NCBI RefSeq assembly: GCF_000414115.1
Contig: NZ_AOPZ01000198.1
Span: forward strand, 1 to 37,337
Source of the DNA: Streptomyces aurantiacus JA 4570
Lineage (GTDB): Bacteria > Actinomycetota > Actinomycetes > Streptomycetales > Streptomycetaceae
Direction: 5' to 3'
Length of the DNA stretch: 37,337 nucleotides
The notes below the pieces were generated by a model, which saw only the letters and a list, made by a program, of their open reading frames with translations, was not told where the DNA came from and made no database searches. A program made the position numbers and the translations under genes. Each line of letters begins with the position of its first letter. Positions within the stretch are counted from its first letter, which is position 1. Of the stretch, positions 16,416 through 23,973 are shown one piece after another.

Positions 16416-16943
16416 ATGTCTTTCATAGCCCGTATGTCCGAACGCCACGTGACGAAGCTGGCGTGGCTCATCGTCCTCGCCGGAGCGGCCTCGGTCGTTC
16501 TGGGAGACCACCTGTGGCGCTGGGCGGCGGCCCTCGGGCCGGGCGCCGGCTTCGCGTTCGGGGCGTTCTGCGGTACGGGCATCCTGTGCGGCTGGGCCCT
16601 GGCCGCGGCCGCGCTGAGGCGACGGCATTGGGCTCGCTGCGCCGTCGCGACGGCGATCGGCTGCACGGCGTTCCTCGCCCTGGCATGCCTGGTCCCCGGC
16701 CGCACCGGCCGCCTCACCGGCTCCCTCGCCCTGCCGGACGGCCGCCGCATGTGGGTGGAGGAGCACCCCGCGGTGTGGTGGGCCATCGCCGCGGGCCTGG
16801 CGGTCGGCGCGCTCGCCCTCTGGCGCACCGCGCCCCACCGCACCGCGCCCCACCGCACCGCGTCCCGTCGCACCGAACCCCACCGCGCCACGGCCCGCCG
16901 ACGCCGCTCCGCCACCGCCGACGGCTCGCCCGACTCGACGTGA
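16416..16943 (+). CDS. Small membrane protein of unknown function
   Basis: A 175-residue product with hydrophobic segments at about 14-30, 40-65, 75-92 and 118-137, then a basic tail of tandem TAPHR-like units and an Arg-rich end. It starts 33 nt after the chaplin gene on the same strand. An ATG at 16434 is an alternative start; neither has a clear ribosome site. I recognise no family. The hydrophobic pattern and codon use support a real gene. Confidence 0.6.
   Translation: MSFIARMSERHVTKLAWLIVLAGAASVVLGDHLWRWAAALGPGAGFAFGAFCGTGILCGWALAAAALRRRHWARCAVATAIGCTAFLALACLVPGRTGRLTGSLALPDGRRMWVEEHPAVWWAIAAGLAVGALALWRTAPHRTAPHRTASRRTEPHRATARRRRSATADGSPDST
16827..16886 (+). repeat. Four 15-bp tandem units encoding TAPHR-like repeats
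   Basis: Units at 16827-16841 and 16842-16856 are identical and encode TAPHR twice. The next two (16857-16871, TASRR; 16872-16886, TEPHR) are degenerate copies. They lie in the basic tail of the small membrane protein. Confidence 0.75.
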
Positions 16944-16983
16944 CCGCACCGGCGTTGGCGCGAAGGCTTCCGGGTCCCGCCGC

Positions 16984-17418
16984 TCAGCCGGCGGGCGGGC
17001 CCCCGACGGCGGAGTTCTGGCCGACCACGATCTTCCAGCCGTCCGGCTGCCGCGCGACCACATAGGTCGTCACACCGTGAGGCCCGTCGACGGGGTTGCC
17101 CGAGCTGTCCGTGGGGGTCTGCCGGACGTTCACCCCGATCACCTCGGGCGCTATCTCAAGCAGCTTGACGACGTCGTATCGCGCGTAGGAATCGCGCAGG
17201 AACCCCTTCATAGCGGGCCCGCTGAACTCGGCGATCGCCTCACGACCGTCGAGACGCGTGCCCACGGCGTTGGTCCAGGATGCCTCGTGGGCGAACTGCT
17301 CGCTCAGGGCGATGGGGTCGTGAGCGTTGAAGGCGCTCTCCAGTCCCTTCACCACCCCCGTCACCGCCGCCCGCGTCTCCGCCGAAACCGCCCCCACGAC
17401 CAGAACCTCGTTCGTCAC
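16984..17418 (-). CDS. SnoaL-like/SgcJ-EcaC family protein (NTF2-like fold)
   Basis: A 144-residue protein with the small alpha/beta-barrel pattern of the SgcJ/EcaC and DUF4440 group. It has an N-terminal helix (VVKGLESAFNAHDPIALSEQFA), then ASWTNAVGTRLDGREAI, and the closing strands TTYVVARQPDGWKIVVGQNS. Members include enzymes of polyketide tailoring and many proteins without known function; catalysis cannot be assigned. I chose GTG 17418 because GGAGAGGG lies 7 nt upstream; the frame stays open well past it without coding character. A SoxR-like box 92 bp upstream suggests redox-responsive control. The gene is convergent with the small membrane protein. Confidence 0.82.
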   Translation of the reverse strand: MTNEVLVVGAVSAETRAAVTGVVKGLESAFNAHDPIALSEQFAHEASWTNAVGTRLDGREAIAEFSGPAMKGFLRDSYARYDVVKLLEIAPEVIGVNVRQTPTDSSGNPVDGPHGVTTYVVARQPDGWKIVVGQNSAVGGPPAG

Positions 17419-17501
17419 GACCGCACCCTCTCCACACCGGCCCAACGGACCGCAAGCTCCACCGGATCCCCTCCGGGACGACGTGTCCGCCGCCACCGAC
17501 G

Positions 17502-17532
17502 ACCCAACATCCTCAACCAAACTTGAGGTCAA
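17502..17532 (-). promoter_or_regulatory. SoxR-like operator with TTGACC -35 element
   Basis: Read on the minus strand, TTGACC (17527-17532) overlaps a dyad CCTCAAG-TTTG-GTTGAGG (17511-17528). This matches the SoxR box CCTCAAG-N4-CTTGAGG at all but one arm base. In MerR-type promoters the dyad lies in a 19-bp spacer; at that distance here the -10 would be the weak TTGGGT (17502-17507). It points toward the SnoaL-like gene. No soxR gene is in the window. Confidence 0.55.
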
Positions 17533-17795
17533 GCAGCAGCGAAGCCTGGGGCTGTACGAACCAGCTTTGTACGAGCCCACTGCCATCGCCGACGCGCGCG
17601 AGCGGAGTGCCTTGCAGCTGCCTCGGCGCGCGAGGCCAGCTCGACGAAGGCGCTCTCCCAGACGTCTCGGAGGTCCCGGCTGATCAAGGTGCGCAGGGTG
17701 GGCCACAGGTTGATGAGCAGGTCCCGGTTGAGGTACTGGACCAGGTCGTCGTGGAGGCCCTCGGCCAGGGATCCGCAGCGGCGCCAGTACTGAGT
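17529..17795 (-). pseudogene. Remnant of an unidentified coding region
   Basis: Between the SoxR-like box and the NUDIX terminator lies a minus-strand open stretch with coding character (GLHDDLVQYLNRDLL, INLWPTLRTLISRDL, RDVWESAFVELASR) and high third-position GC in its first part. The frame can only start inside the preceding terminator hairpin, and its tail runs into the SoxR-like operator. I therefore read it as an internal or C-terminal fragment of a lost gene. No family is recognised. The rest of the 17419-17845 gap holds the operator and the terminator. Confidence 0.4.
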
Positions 17796-17827
17796 TGGCC
17801 CCCTTCGCCTTCGGGCGGAGGGGGCCA
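17796..17827 (-). terminator. Hairpin terminator of the NUDIX/XRE operon
   Basis: A 14-bp stem (17796-17809 with 17814-17827, one G-T wobble) closed by a TTCG tetraloop. It lies 18 nt beyond the stop of the NUDIX gene in the direction of transcription. Confidence 0.88.
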
Positions 17828-17845
17828 TTCGTCATGTGCGGACCG

Positions 17846-18319
17846 CTACCCCAGATAGGGCGTCGGCCGTTGCTCAAAGAAGTGCTGGAGTCGAAGGCGC
17901 TGCGTGTGGTGCATGGGCAGCGACTCCAACTCGCCCGGGTCGACGAACCGTAGCTCTGTCGACTCGCCCGAGATGGCGAGTTCGCCGCCGACCGTGCGCG
18001 CGGTGAAGCACACGTTGAACTGCCTGCGCACCTCACCGTCGGAGTAGGCGATCACGTGGCGAGGGTCTGTGTAGGTACCGACGAGCCCAGTGATCTCGAC
18101 GTCCAGGCCCGTCTCTTCCTTCACCTCGCGAACGGCCGCCCCTGGCAGCGAATCGGTCATGTCCATTCCACCGCCAGGCAGAGCCCACAGGTCGTTGTCC
18201 CGTCGCCGCTGGAGGAGGATGCACCCACCCTGGTCGGTCACCACTGCGGAGGCCGCGACGACGAGGCTGTTCGGCTTCGGCGCCTTGGGGTCGTCGAAGT
18301 ACTCAGTGCGCGCCATCAT
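17846..18319 (-). CDS. NUDIX hydrolase
   Basis: A 157-residue NUDIX hydrolase, a family that cleaves nucleoside diphosphates linked to other groups. The Nudix box is present as GGMDMTD-x7-REVKEETGL. The usual first Glu (Gx5E) is Asp here, a conservative change, while the metal-binding REVKEE core is intact. It starts directly after the TAG of the XRE regulator gene, with GAGGAG lying inside the end of that gene, so the pair is co-translated. ATG codons at 18319 and 18316 are adjacent; the second has the better ribosome-site gap. Such XRE/NUDIX pairs are common in Streptomyces; the substrate is unknown. Confidence 0.92.
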   Translation of the reverse strand: MMARTEYFDDPKAPKPNSLVVAASAVVTDQGGCILLQRRRDNDLWALPGGGMDMTDSLPGAAVREVKEETGLDVEITGLVGTYTDPRHVIAYSDGEVRRQFNVCFTARTVGGELAISGESTELRFVDPGELESLPMHHTQRLRLQHFFEQRPTPYLG

Positions 18320-19060
18320 CTACTCCTCTACGGGTTGGCTTGAGCCCCACACAGCGTCGAAGCTGTCCGTGTAGGTGTCGAACATGCCGCCCTCCTCGCA
18401 GCGTCGGAGGTGCCAGACGGGGGCGCCATACGCGTTCACACCCCAGACGTGGCAGTTCACAAACATCTGGTCGTCGCCCCGGTACAGCGAGTTGTAGAGC
18501 GTCGTGCCGTGCGTGCGCAGGCGGACCCCTGGCGTGCCGACCAGTGGGCGGAAGTGCATCAGCGCCAGTCGACACCGGGACTCGATGCCGTGACCGAACC
18601 TCTCTTCTCTGCCGCGTTGTTGCACATTCAGGCTGTCCGCATCGCCGAGCAGGATGCGGACCTCACAGCCCTCGGCCGCCTGGTCGGCCAGTAGCTCGGC
18701 CAGCCGAGGGTATGCCTCGTGCAGGAAGACGGCGGCGTATACGAGGACGTCGATGCGCTGCCGAGCCTGGCGGAAGAGGTCGATGTACGCGGACACCGCC
18801 AGATCGGCACGCTGTGTGTAGAGCGCGACAAGCTCGGGGCTGACACCACGGGCACCCCGAGGCTGGCGCAGAGCGGGCCAGAGGGCATGCACGTCCTCAC
18901 TCAAGAGTTCGGCTGCACGCAGAGCGGTCGCCCGCCGCGGCACGCGACCTCGATTTACCCATCGCTCGACGGACTTGGGGTCTACCCCGACTTTCTCGGC
19001 AAGGGTTTCGTGGGTCCATCCGCCGGCCGCCATCACAGCCCTCAGCCGCTCATTGGCCAT
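18320..19060 (-). CDS. XRE-family regulator with PLD-like (DUF5919-type) C-terminal domain
   Basis: A 246-residue protein. Residues 1-55 form a Cro/C1-type helix-turn-helix (THETLAEKVGVDPKSVERWVNRG). Residues 75-246 form a domain with FLHEAYPRLAELLADQAAEGCEVRILLGD, similar in pattern to the phospholipase-D-like domain often labelled DUF5919, but without an HxKxxxxD catalytic motif. It may sense a ligand. It leads the operon with the NUDIX hydrolase. Repeated GGGACGT elements upstream are candidate operators. Confidence 0.85.
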   Translation of the reverse strand: MANERLRAVMAAGGWTHETLAEKVGVDPKSVERWVNRGRVPRRATALRAAELLSEDVHALWPALRQPRGARGVSPELVALYTQRADLAVSAYIDLFRQARQRIDVLVYAAVFLHEAYPRLAELLADQAAEGCEVRILLGDADSLNVQQRGREERFGHGIESRCRLALMHFRPLVGTPGVRLRTHGTTLYNSLYRGDDQMFVNCHVWGVNAYGAPVWHLRRCEEGGMFDTYTDSFDAVWGSSQPVEE

Positions 19061-19080
19061 GTCGTGCTCCGTCGGGCGTC

Positions 19081-19153
19081 GGGACGCTTCCAGGGACGTT
19101 CTACCCCCTGCGGGACGTCCTGAATTGGCAAACAGTGGAGGTTCCTACGTCCC
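19081..19153. promoter_or_regulatory. Repeated GGGACGT elements in a divergent promoter region
   Basis: GGGACGT occurs at 19093-19099 and 19112-19118 (19 bp apart) and inverted at 19147-19153, with a near copy GGGACGC at 19081-19086. All lie in the region between the XRE gene and the divergent small genes. They could bind the XRE protein. Confidence 0.4.
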
Positions 19154-19242
19154 AGACGACCGCTGGACGATCGTGAGACACGTAATAACCCCGGCGACCG
19201 CGCGAACGGCCCCGGGGCGTGGCCGACTGCGAAGGAGTCGAC

Positions 19243-19755
19243 ATGGCCGATGCTAAGGGCCCCCGGCCGAGCCCGGAAAGCAGCGCACGGGAGCAGGCAC
19301 CTGACCGTGGCGCCATCGCCGACTGGCTCGCGAGGGCTCATCCGTCCCCCCGCGAGGCGGTGACAGAGTGGGCGTCCCGGGGTGTCTCGCTGCTGCCCCT
19401 CGGGGTGCGGTTCGACGCGGTCCGCGTCCCGGCGGCGCGCATCCACAGCGCCGTGTGCAGCGAGGACCCGAAGACGGTGGCTGCTGCCCTCGACGACTGG
19501 CTGTGCGGGCCGGTCGTCCGCGACCTGCGGGCGTCCAGCGGCGACTACTACGTACTTGTGGCACCAGGAGCCGAGTGGAACGGCAAAGAGGAGCGCCTAG
19601 GTGAGGGCAGCTTCCTCGTCGTCCCGCGCATCGGCGCCCTCTCGATGATCACGCACTGGGTGGTGCCCCCGCGCCACCCGGGCAACCTGTGCTCCACCGC
19701 CCGCCTGCGCGCGCTGCTCACGCTCGCCGAGGCCCTGAGGACTGTCGAGCCGTGA
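19243..19755 (+). CDS. Hypothetical protein, XRE/NUDIX neighbour
   Basis: A 170-residue soluble protein that I do not recognise. AAGGAG at 19232-19237 lies 5 nt before the ATG at 19243, so I prefer it to the ATG-less upstream extension from 19219. Visible segments include AVTEWASRGVSLLPLGVRFDAVRVP and EGSFLVVPRIGALSMITHWVVPP. The first weakly recalls the start of primase-polymerase (prim-pol) domains, but no catalytic acidic pair is evident. Its stop overlaps the GTG of the next small gene. It is divergent from the XRE gene. Confidence 0.72.
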   Translation: MADAKGPRPSPESSAREQAPDRGAIADWLARAHPSPREAVTEWASRGVSLLPLGVRFDAVRVPAARIHSAVCSEDPKTVAAALDDWLCGPVVRDLRASSGDYYVLVAPGAEWNGKEERLGEGSFLVVPRIGALSMITHWVVPPRHPGNLCSTARLRALLTLAEALRTVEP

Positions 19756-19922
19756 ACGCCACCGACCAGGTCGCGAGGTCTGAAGAGCTGTACCGGATCT
19801 ATCGCGCACACCTCGACACCTGCCCCCGCCGGCACATCGGCATCCTCGCCGACTGCGCCGAGGGCGCCCGGATGCTCCGCGCCGTGCACGCGTCCCGCCT
19901 CGCCGCCAGCAGGGGGAGATGA
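19752..19922 (+). CDS. Small hypothetical protein (56 residues)
   Basis: A GTG overlaps the preceding stop (GTGA), giving a 56-residue helical, charged product (SEELYRIYRAHLDTCPRRH, DCAEGARMLRAVHASRLA) with two Cys. The 4-bp overlap and matching codon bias support translation by coupling. No family is recognised. An ATG overlapping its stop at 19919 opens another frame, but that runs into the tRNA and is not credited. Confidence 0.55.
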   Translation: MNATDQVARSEELYRIYRAHLDTCPRRHIGILADCAEGARMLRAVHASRLAASRGR

Positions 19923-19993
19923 GGAGCCGCGAGGTCGTCCGCCTCCACGTGGACCAGCAGCGCGGCGGAGGCGGCCACCGGGCCCACGCACGC

Positions 19994-20039
19994 GCAAGGG
20001 CCCGCGATCAGCCAGGTCGGCCAGGTCGCGGGCCCTTGC
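19994..20039 (+). terminator. Strong hairpin terminator
   Basis: Perfect 14-bp arms (19994-20007 and 20026-20039) around an 18-nt loop, located after the small genes and before the 3' end of the tRNA gene. It can end transcription from both directions. Confidence 0.8.
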
Positions 20040-20077
20040 CCAAGTGCATCTCGTACAGGCCGTACGGATGCTGTCCG

Positions 20078-20150
20078 TGCCCCCGGCAGGATTCGAACCT
20101 GCGACACCAGCTTTAGGAGAGCTGTGCTCTATCCCCTGAGCTACGGAGGC
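20078..20150 (-). tRNA. tRNA-Arg (CCT anticodon)
   Basis: A complete 73-nt cloverleaf on the minus strand: acceptor GCCTCCG with CGGGGGC, D-arm GCTC/GAGC, anticodon stem CAGCT/AGCTG with loop CTCCTAA (anticodon CCT, reading AGG), T-arm GCAGG/CCTGC around TTCGAAT, and discriminator A. The CCA end is not encoded. This tRNA is a frequent integration target for actinomycete elements; no integrase lies in the window. Confidence 0.97.
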
Positions 20151-20173
20151 GTCGAGTCGTCCGTGCGGACGAC

Positions 20174-21139
20174 TCAGGACAGGGTAGCCGATGGGGGCGC
20201 GGGGGAGGGCTGGAGGAGGGGGATCAGGGAGGTCAGGGTGGGGTGGGTCTCCGCGGTGGTGCGGTAGATCATGACGATGTGGCGTTCCAGGGGCTCGCGC
20301 AGCGGGTGGACGTCCACCTGGGACGGGCGCAGGCGCAGCATCAGGTCGGTGACCGTGCTGATGCCGACGCCCGCTTCCACGAGCGCCAGCGTCGCCGCGG
20401 TGTCGGTGACCTCGTGGCGTACGGAGGGTTCGACGCCCGCCCGGCGGCAGGCCGTGCGCACCGCCCGGCCGTAGTACGTGTCCGGGGGCGGGAGGATCCA
20501 GGAGAGGGGTCCGGTGCGGCCCAGGTCGAGGGCGAGGGCCTCGGCGCCGCCCTCGGCCGCGGGAGCGTGGCCCCCGGCCGCGGCCACGCGGGCCGGGAAC
20601 GTCCCCGGTGGTGCCGCCAGCGCGAAGCGTTCCGTGTGGAGGGGGCGGATCCGGAGCGCCGGGTCCCGGGGGATCGGGACGTCCGGGTAGTCCAGGCCGA
20701 GGGCCAGGTCCACCGCCCCCGACGCCACCGCGTCGTACACGTCGTCCACTTCCATGTCCCGGCTGCGCACCTCCAGACCGGGGTGCGCCTCGCGCGCCCG
20801 GCGCAGCGCGGGCGGCAGGATCTCCGCCGCCGCCGTCGCGAACAGCGCCACCCGGAGGACCCCGGTGACCTCCGTACGGGTGCGCTCCACCGCCGCCACC
20901 GCCTCCGCCTCGACGGCGAGCATCCGTTCCGCGTGCCGCGCCAGCGCCCGGCCCGCCTCCGTCAGCTCCACCCGGCGGCCGACCCGGCGCAACAGCTTCC
21001 TGCCGGTCGCGCGTTCCAGTGCCGCGATCTGCTGCGAGACGCCGCCGGGCGTGTAGCCGAGGGCCGCCGCCACCGCCGTGATGGTGCCCCGTCTGTCCAG
21101 TTCGGAGAGGGAGCGCAGTTGAGCGCTGGTCCAGTTCAC
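20174..21139 (-). CDS. LysR-family transcriptional regulator
   Basis: A 321-residue regulator. Residues 1-62 are the LysR helix-turn-helix (LRSLSELDRRGTITAVAAALGYTPGGVSQQIAALE), with an unusual Gly-Gly in the recognition turn. Residues 90-310 are the two-lobed effector domain (GVLRVALFATAAAEILPPAL, VDLALGLDYPD). It is divergent from an amine oxidase, a 2-oxoadipate decarboxylase and an aldehyde dehydrogenase, and probably activates them in response to a pathway intermediate. The ATG at 21139 is the only good start. The control region carries an 11-bp direct repeat. Confidence 0.92.
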   Translation of the reverse strand: MNWTSAQLRSLSELDRRGTITAVAAALGYTPGGVSQQIAALERATGRKLLRRVGRRVELTEAGRALARHAERMLAVEAEAVAAVERTRTEVTGVLRVALFATAAAEILPPALRRAREAHPGLEVRSRDMEVDDVYDAVASGAVDLALGLDYPDVPIPRDPALRIRPLHTERFALAAPPGTFPARVAAAGGHAPAAEGGAEALALDLGRTGPLSWILPPPDTYYGRAVRTACRRAGVEPSVRHEVTDTAATLALVEAGVGISTVTDLMLRLRPSQVDVHPLREPLERHIVMIYRTTAETHPTLTSLIPLLQPSPAPPSATLS

Positions 21140-21168
21140 GGGTTCCCCTTGATGTCCGCGTACGTCGT

Positions 21169-21201
21169 GTACGGCGCGTGTGTCGCGTGCGTACGGCGCG
21201 T
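21169..21201. promoter_or_regulatory. Direct repeat in the LysR/oxidoreductase control region
   Basis: GTACGGCGCGT occurs at 21169-21179 and again at 21191-21201, 22 bp apart, about two helical turns, so both copies face the same side of the DNA. This is a plausible LysR binding array. Confidence 0.4.
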
Positions 21202-21316
21202 CCGTATAGCAGGTCTCAACGGTCAGGCGCAGGATCTGTCCATGGACGTCAATGGTCGCCGTGCAGCACGATGACCGGTAGATCGCCCGGCGCGCTTCCG
21301 TCGCGTGGAAGGGGTC

Positions 21317-22498
21317 GTGACCTTGAACTTCTCAACCACGGACGCGTCCGTTGTCGTCGTCGGCGGGGGCGTCGTCGGCCTCTCCGTCGCCTTCCACCTC
21401 GCCGAGGCCGGCGTCCGGGACATCGTCGTCGTCGAGCGGGGCGCGCTCGGCTGCGGGAGTTCGGGCAAGCCGATCGGCGGCGTGCGGGCGCAGTTCTCCG
21501 ATCCGGTCAACATCGAGCTGGGGCTGCGGAGTCTGCGGGCGTTCGGGGACTTCGGGCGGCGGCCGGGAGGAGACATCCGGTTCGCGCGGGTGGGCTATCT
21601 GTTCCTGCTCAGCGAGGCCGCGGACGTCGAGGCGTTCACCGAGAGCGTCGTCACGCAGAACGCCCTCGGTGTGCCCAGCCGCGTCATCAGCCCGGAGCGG
21701 GCCCGCGAGTTGTGTCCGTACGTACGCACCGACGGCCTCGTCGCCGCCGTGCACTCCCCGGACGACGGGCACGCCCGGCCCGGCCTCGTCATCCAGGGGT
21801 ACGCCCGCGCCGCGGCCCGCGCCGGGGTCCGGATCCTGACGCACACCACCGTCACCGGGATCGACGTCGGCGCGGGACACGTCACCGCGGTGCGCACCGA
21901 CCGGGGCGTCATCCGCTGCGCCGCCCTCGTGTGCGCCGCCGGCGCCTGGTCGGCGGGCATCGGCGAGGCGGCCGGGGTGCGCCTGCCCGTTCGGCCCCTG
22001 CGGCGGCAGATCGCCCTCACCCGGCCCCTTGGCCCGCCCGCGCCGCCCCGCGTCCCGTTCACCATCGACTTCTCCTCGACCGCCTACTTCCACAACAGCG
22101 ACGACGGGCTGCTGTTCGGCCTGGCCGACCCCGCGCAGGAGGAAGGGTTCGACACCACATGGACTGGGGGGCCGGAGGGCTGGCTCGGGCTGTTCCGGGA
22201 CGTCGCCCGGCGCCGGGCGCCCGCCCTCGCCGACATGGAGATCGCCGGGGGATGGGCCGGTCTGTACGAGGTCACCCCCGACCGGAACGCCCTCATCGGG
22301 AGGAGCGGCGAGGTCTCCAACTTCCTTTACGCCACCGGCTTTTCCGGGCACGGGTTCCTTCAGGCCCCGGCCGTGGGCGAAGTCGTACGGGATCTGTATC
22401 TGGGGCGGGCTCCCGTCGTCGACGTCGCCGCGCTCAGCGCCGACCGGTTCGCCGGCGGTGGCTCTCCCGCTGCCCGCCCCGAGGTGCACGTCGTGTGA
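21317..22498 (+). CDS. FAD-dependent amine/amino-acid oxidoreductase (DAO family), possible pipecolate oxidase
   Basis: About 393 residues. A Rossmann motif VVVVGGGVVGLSVAFHLAEAG near the start binds FAD. The rest follows the D-amino-acid-oxidase/sarcosine-oxidase-beta fold: CGSSGKPIGGVRAQFSD early on, VCAAGAWS, and the closing GGWAGLYEVTPDRNALIG and TGFSGHGFLQAPAVGE. These enzymes oxidise secondary or primary amines. Next to an HglS homologue and an ALDH7-type dehydrogenase, the likeliest substrate is L-pipecolate (giving piperideine-6-carboxylate) or a related lysine product, but this is inference from context. The start is uncertain among GTG 21305, GTG 21317 and TTG 21323; GGAAGGGG at 21307-21314 favours one of the latter two. 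Confidence 0.85.
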   Translation: MTLNFSTTDASVVVVGGGVVGLSVAFHLAEAGVRDIVVVERGALGCGSSGKPIGGVRAQFSDPVNIELGLRSLRAFGDFGRRPGGDIRFARVGYLFLLSEAADVEAFTESVVTQNALGVPSRVISPERARELCPYVRTDGLVAAVHSPDDGHARPGLVIQGYARAAARAGVRILTHTTVTGIDVGAGHVTAVRTDRGVIRCAALVCAAGAWSAGIGEAAGVRLPVRPLRRQIALTRPLGPPAPPRVPFTIDFSSTAYFHNSDDGLLFGLADPAQEEGFDTTWTGGPEGWLGLFRDVARRRAPALADMEIAGGWAGLYEVTPDRNALIGRSGEVSNFLYATGFSGHGFLQAPAVGEVVRDLYLGRAPVVDVAALSADRFAGGGSPAARPEVHVV

Positions 22499-22525
22499 GA
22501 CACCCACACCAGGAAGGCGAGGTCG

Positions 22526-23935
22526 ATGGTTGCTCGGTCAGCACAGTGGAGGGAGACCTGGCAGCTCCGCGCCGCCTTCGCCGCCCGCCTCTCCGCCATG
22601 TACGGGCGCGAGGTCCCCGCGTACACCACCCTCGTCGACGTCTCGCGCGAAGTGAACGAGGACGTGCTGCGCGAGCGCGGTGCCGACGCCGAGCGGCTCG
22701 GGGCGATCGGGCGGGTCACCGCCGAGCGGCACGGCGCCATCCGGGTCGGGACGCCCGCCGAACTCCAGCAGGTCGGCCGCGTCTTCGGCGCCCTGGGGAT
22801 GCGGCCCGTCGGGTTCTACGACCTGCGCGAGGCCGCCGCGAGCGCCGTGCCCGTCGTGTCCACCGCCTTCCGGCCGGTGGCGGGCGACGAACTCGCCCGC
22901 AATCCCTTCCGGGTGTTCACCTCCCTGCTCACCCCGGCCGACCCCCGCTTCTTCGACGACGAGCTGCGCGCGCGCCTGGAGAACTTCCTCGCCGCGCGCG
23001 AACTGTTCCCGCCCGAGCTGCTCGCCCTCGCCGACCGCGCCGAGGCCGAGCAGGGGCTTCCGGACAGTGACGCCGAGGGGTTTCTCCAACTCGCGGTGGC
23101 TGCCTTTGAGTTGTCCGGTAAGCCGGTCGACCGGGCCTGGTACGAGACGCTGGAGCGGGTCTCCGCCGTCGCCGCGGACATCGGGGGCGTACGGAGCACG
23201 CACATCAATCACCTCACGCCCCGCGTCCTCGACATCGACGAGCTGTACCGGCGGATGACCGGGCGCGGGATCCGCATGATCGACGCCATTCAGGGGCCGC
23301 CCCGGTGGGACGGCCCCGACGTGCTGCTCCGGCAGACCTCCTTCCGGGCCCTCGACGAGCCGCGCCCCATGCGGCAGCCCGACGGGAGCGTGGTCCCGGG
23401 TTCGCTGCGGGTGCGGTTCGGGGAGGTCGAGGCGCGGGGGATCGCCCTGACGCGGCGCGGGCGCGCGCTGTACGACGAGCTGCTCGCGCGCGTCGACGCG
23501 GCCGCCCCCGCCACCGCCGCCGCCCGCGCCGACCTCGCCCGCGACCTTTGGCCCGCCCACTTCCCCCGCACCGAACACGCCCTCGCCGAGCGCGGCCTGG
23601 GCCACTTCACGTACCACGTCGTCGACGACCGGCCCCGCGACGGCCGCACCCCGCCCCCGGATCTGCCCGCACTCCTCCGCGAGGGCTGGGTCCGCGCCGA
23701 CCCCGTCGTGTACGAGGACTTCCTGCCGCGCTCCGCCGCCGGGATCTTCCAGTCCAACCTGGACGAGTCGGGCACCCGCCAGGGTGGCGAGGCGGACGCG
23801 GGCGCCGCGTACGACAGCGACTGGCTGTCCGGCGCCGTCGAACGCGACGTACTCGACCCCTTTGCCCTCTACGAGCAGCAGGAGTCCCGTTCCCTGGAGC
23901 GGGTCGCGGCCGCGCTGCGCCTGGACCCGACCTGA
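22526..23935 (+). CDS. hglS: 2-oxoadipate dioxygenase/decarboxylase, HglS/YdcJ family (DUF1338)
   Basis: A 469-residue non-haem iron enzyme homologue that in Pseudomonas putida turns 2-oxoadipate into D-2-hydroxyglutarate in lysine breakdown. The key residues can be placed: His69 and Arg73 in ERHGAIR and His226 in STHINHLTPR agree within one residue with the metal- and substrate-binding His70, Arg74 and His226 that I recall for HglS. The third ligand is probably Glu300 in RVRFGEVEARGIALT. Length is near the family norm. AGGAAGG precedes the ATG. It lies 27 nt after the oxidoreductase and 38 nt before the dehydrogenase, in the same operon. The gene symbol is by homology only. Confidence 0.88.
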   Translation: MVARSAQWRETWQLRAAFAARLSAMYGREVPAYTTLVDVSREVNEDVLRERGADAERLGAIGRVTAERHGAIRVGTPAELQQVGRVFGALGMRPVGFYDLREAAASAVPVVSTAFRPVAGDELARNPFRVFTSLLTPADPRFFDDELRARLENFLAARELFPPELLALADRAEAEQGLPDSDAEGFLQLAVAAFELSGKPVDRAWYETLERVSAVAADIGGVRSTHINHLTPRVLDIDELYRRMTGRGIRMIDAIQGPPRWDGPDVLLRQTSFRALDEPRPMRQPDGSVVPGSLRVRFGEVEARGIALTRRGRALYDELLARVDAAAPATAAARADLARDLWPAHFPRTEHALAERGLGHFTYHVVDDRPRDGRTPPPDLPALLREGWVRADPVVYEDFLPRSAAGIFQSNLDESGTRQGGEADAGAAYDSDWLSGAVERDVLDPFALYEQQESRSLERVAAALRLDPT

Positions 23936-23973
23936 CATCGGACCGCCCCCCTTCCTTTCCGAGGAGAGCCGCC

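Noticed and set aside
19919..20116. A small plus-strand frame overlapping the 56-residue gene and ending in the tRNA
   Set aside because: Its last residues (PRQDSNLRHQL) are the known spurious translation of a tRNA 3' end, and a strong terminator lies inside the frame.
20078..20150. tRNA-Arg as an active attachment site with an integrated element
   Set aside because: No integrase, excisionase or duplicated tRNA 3' end is visible in the window.
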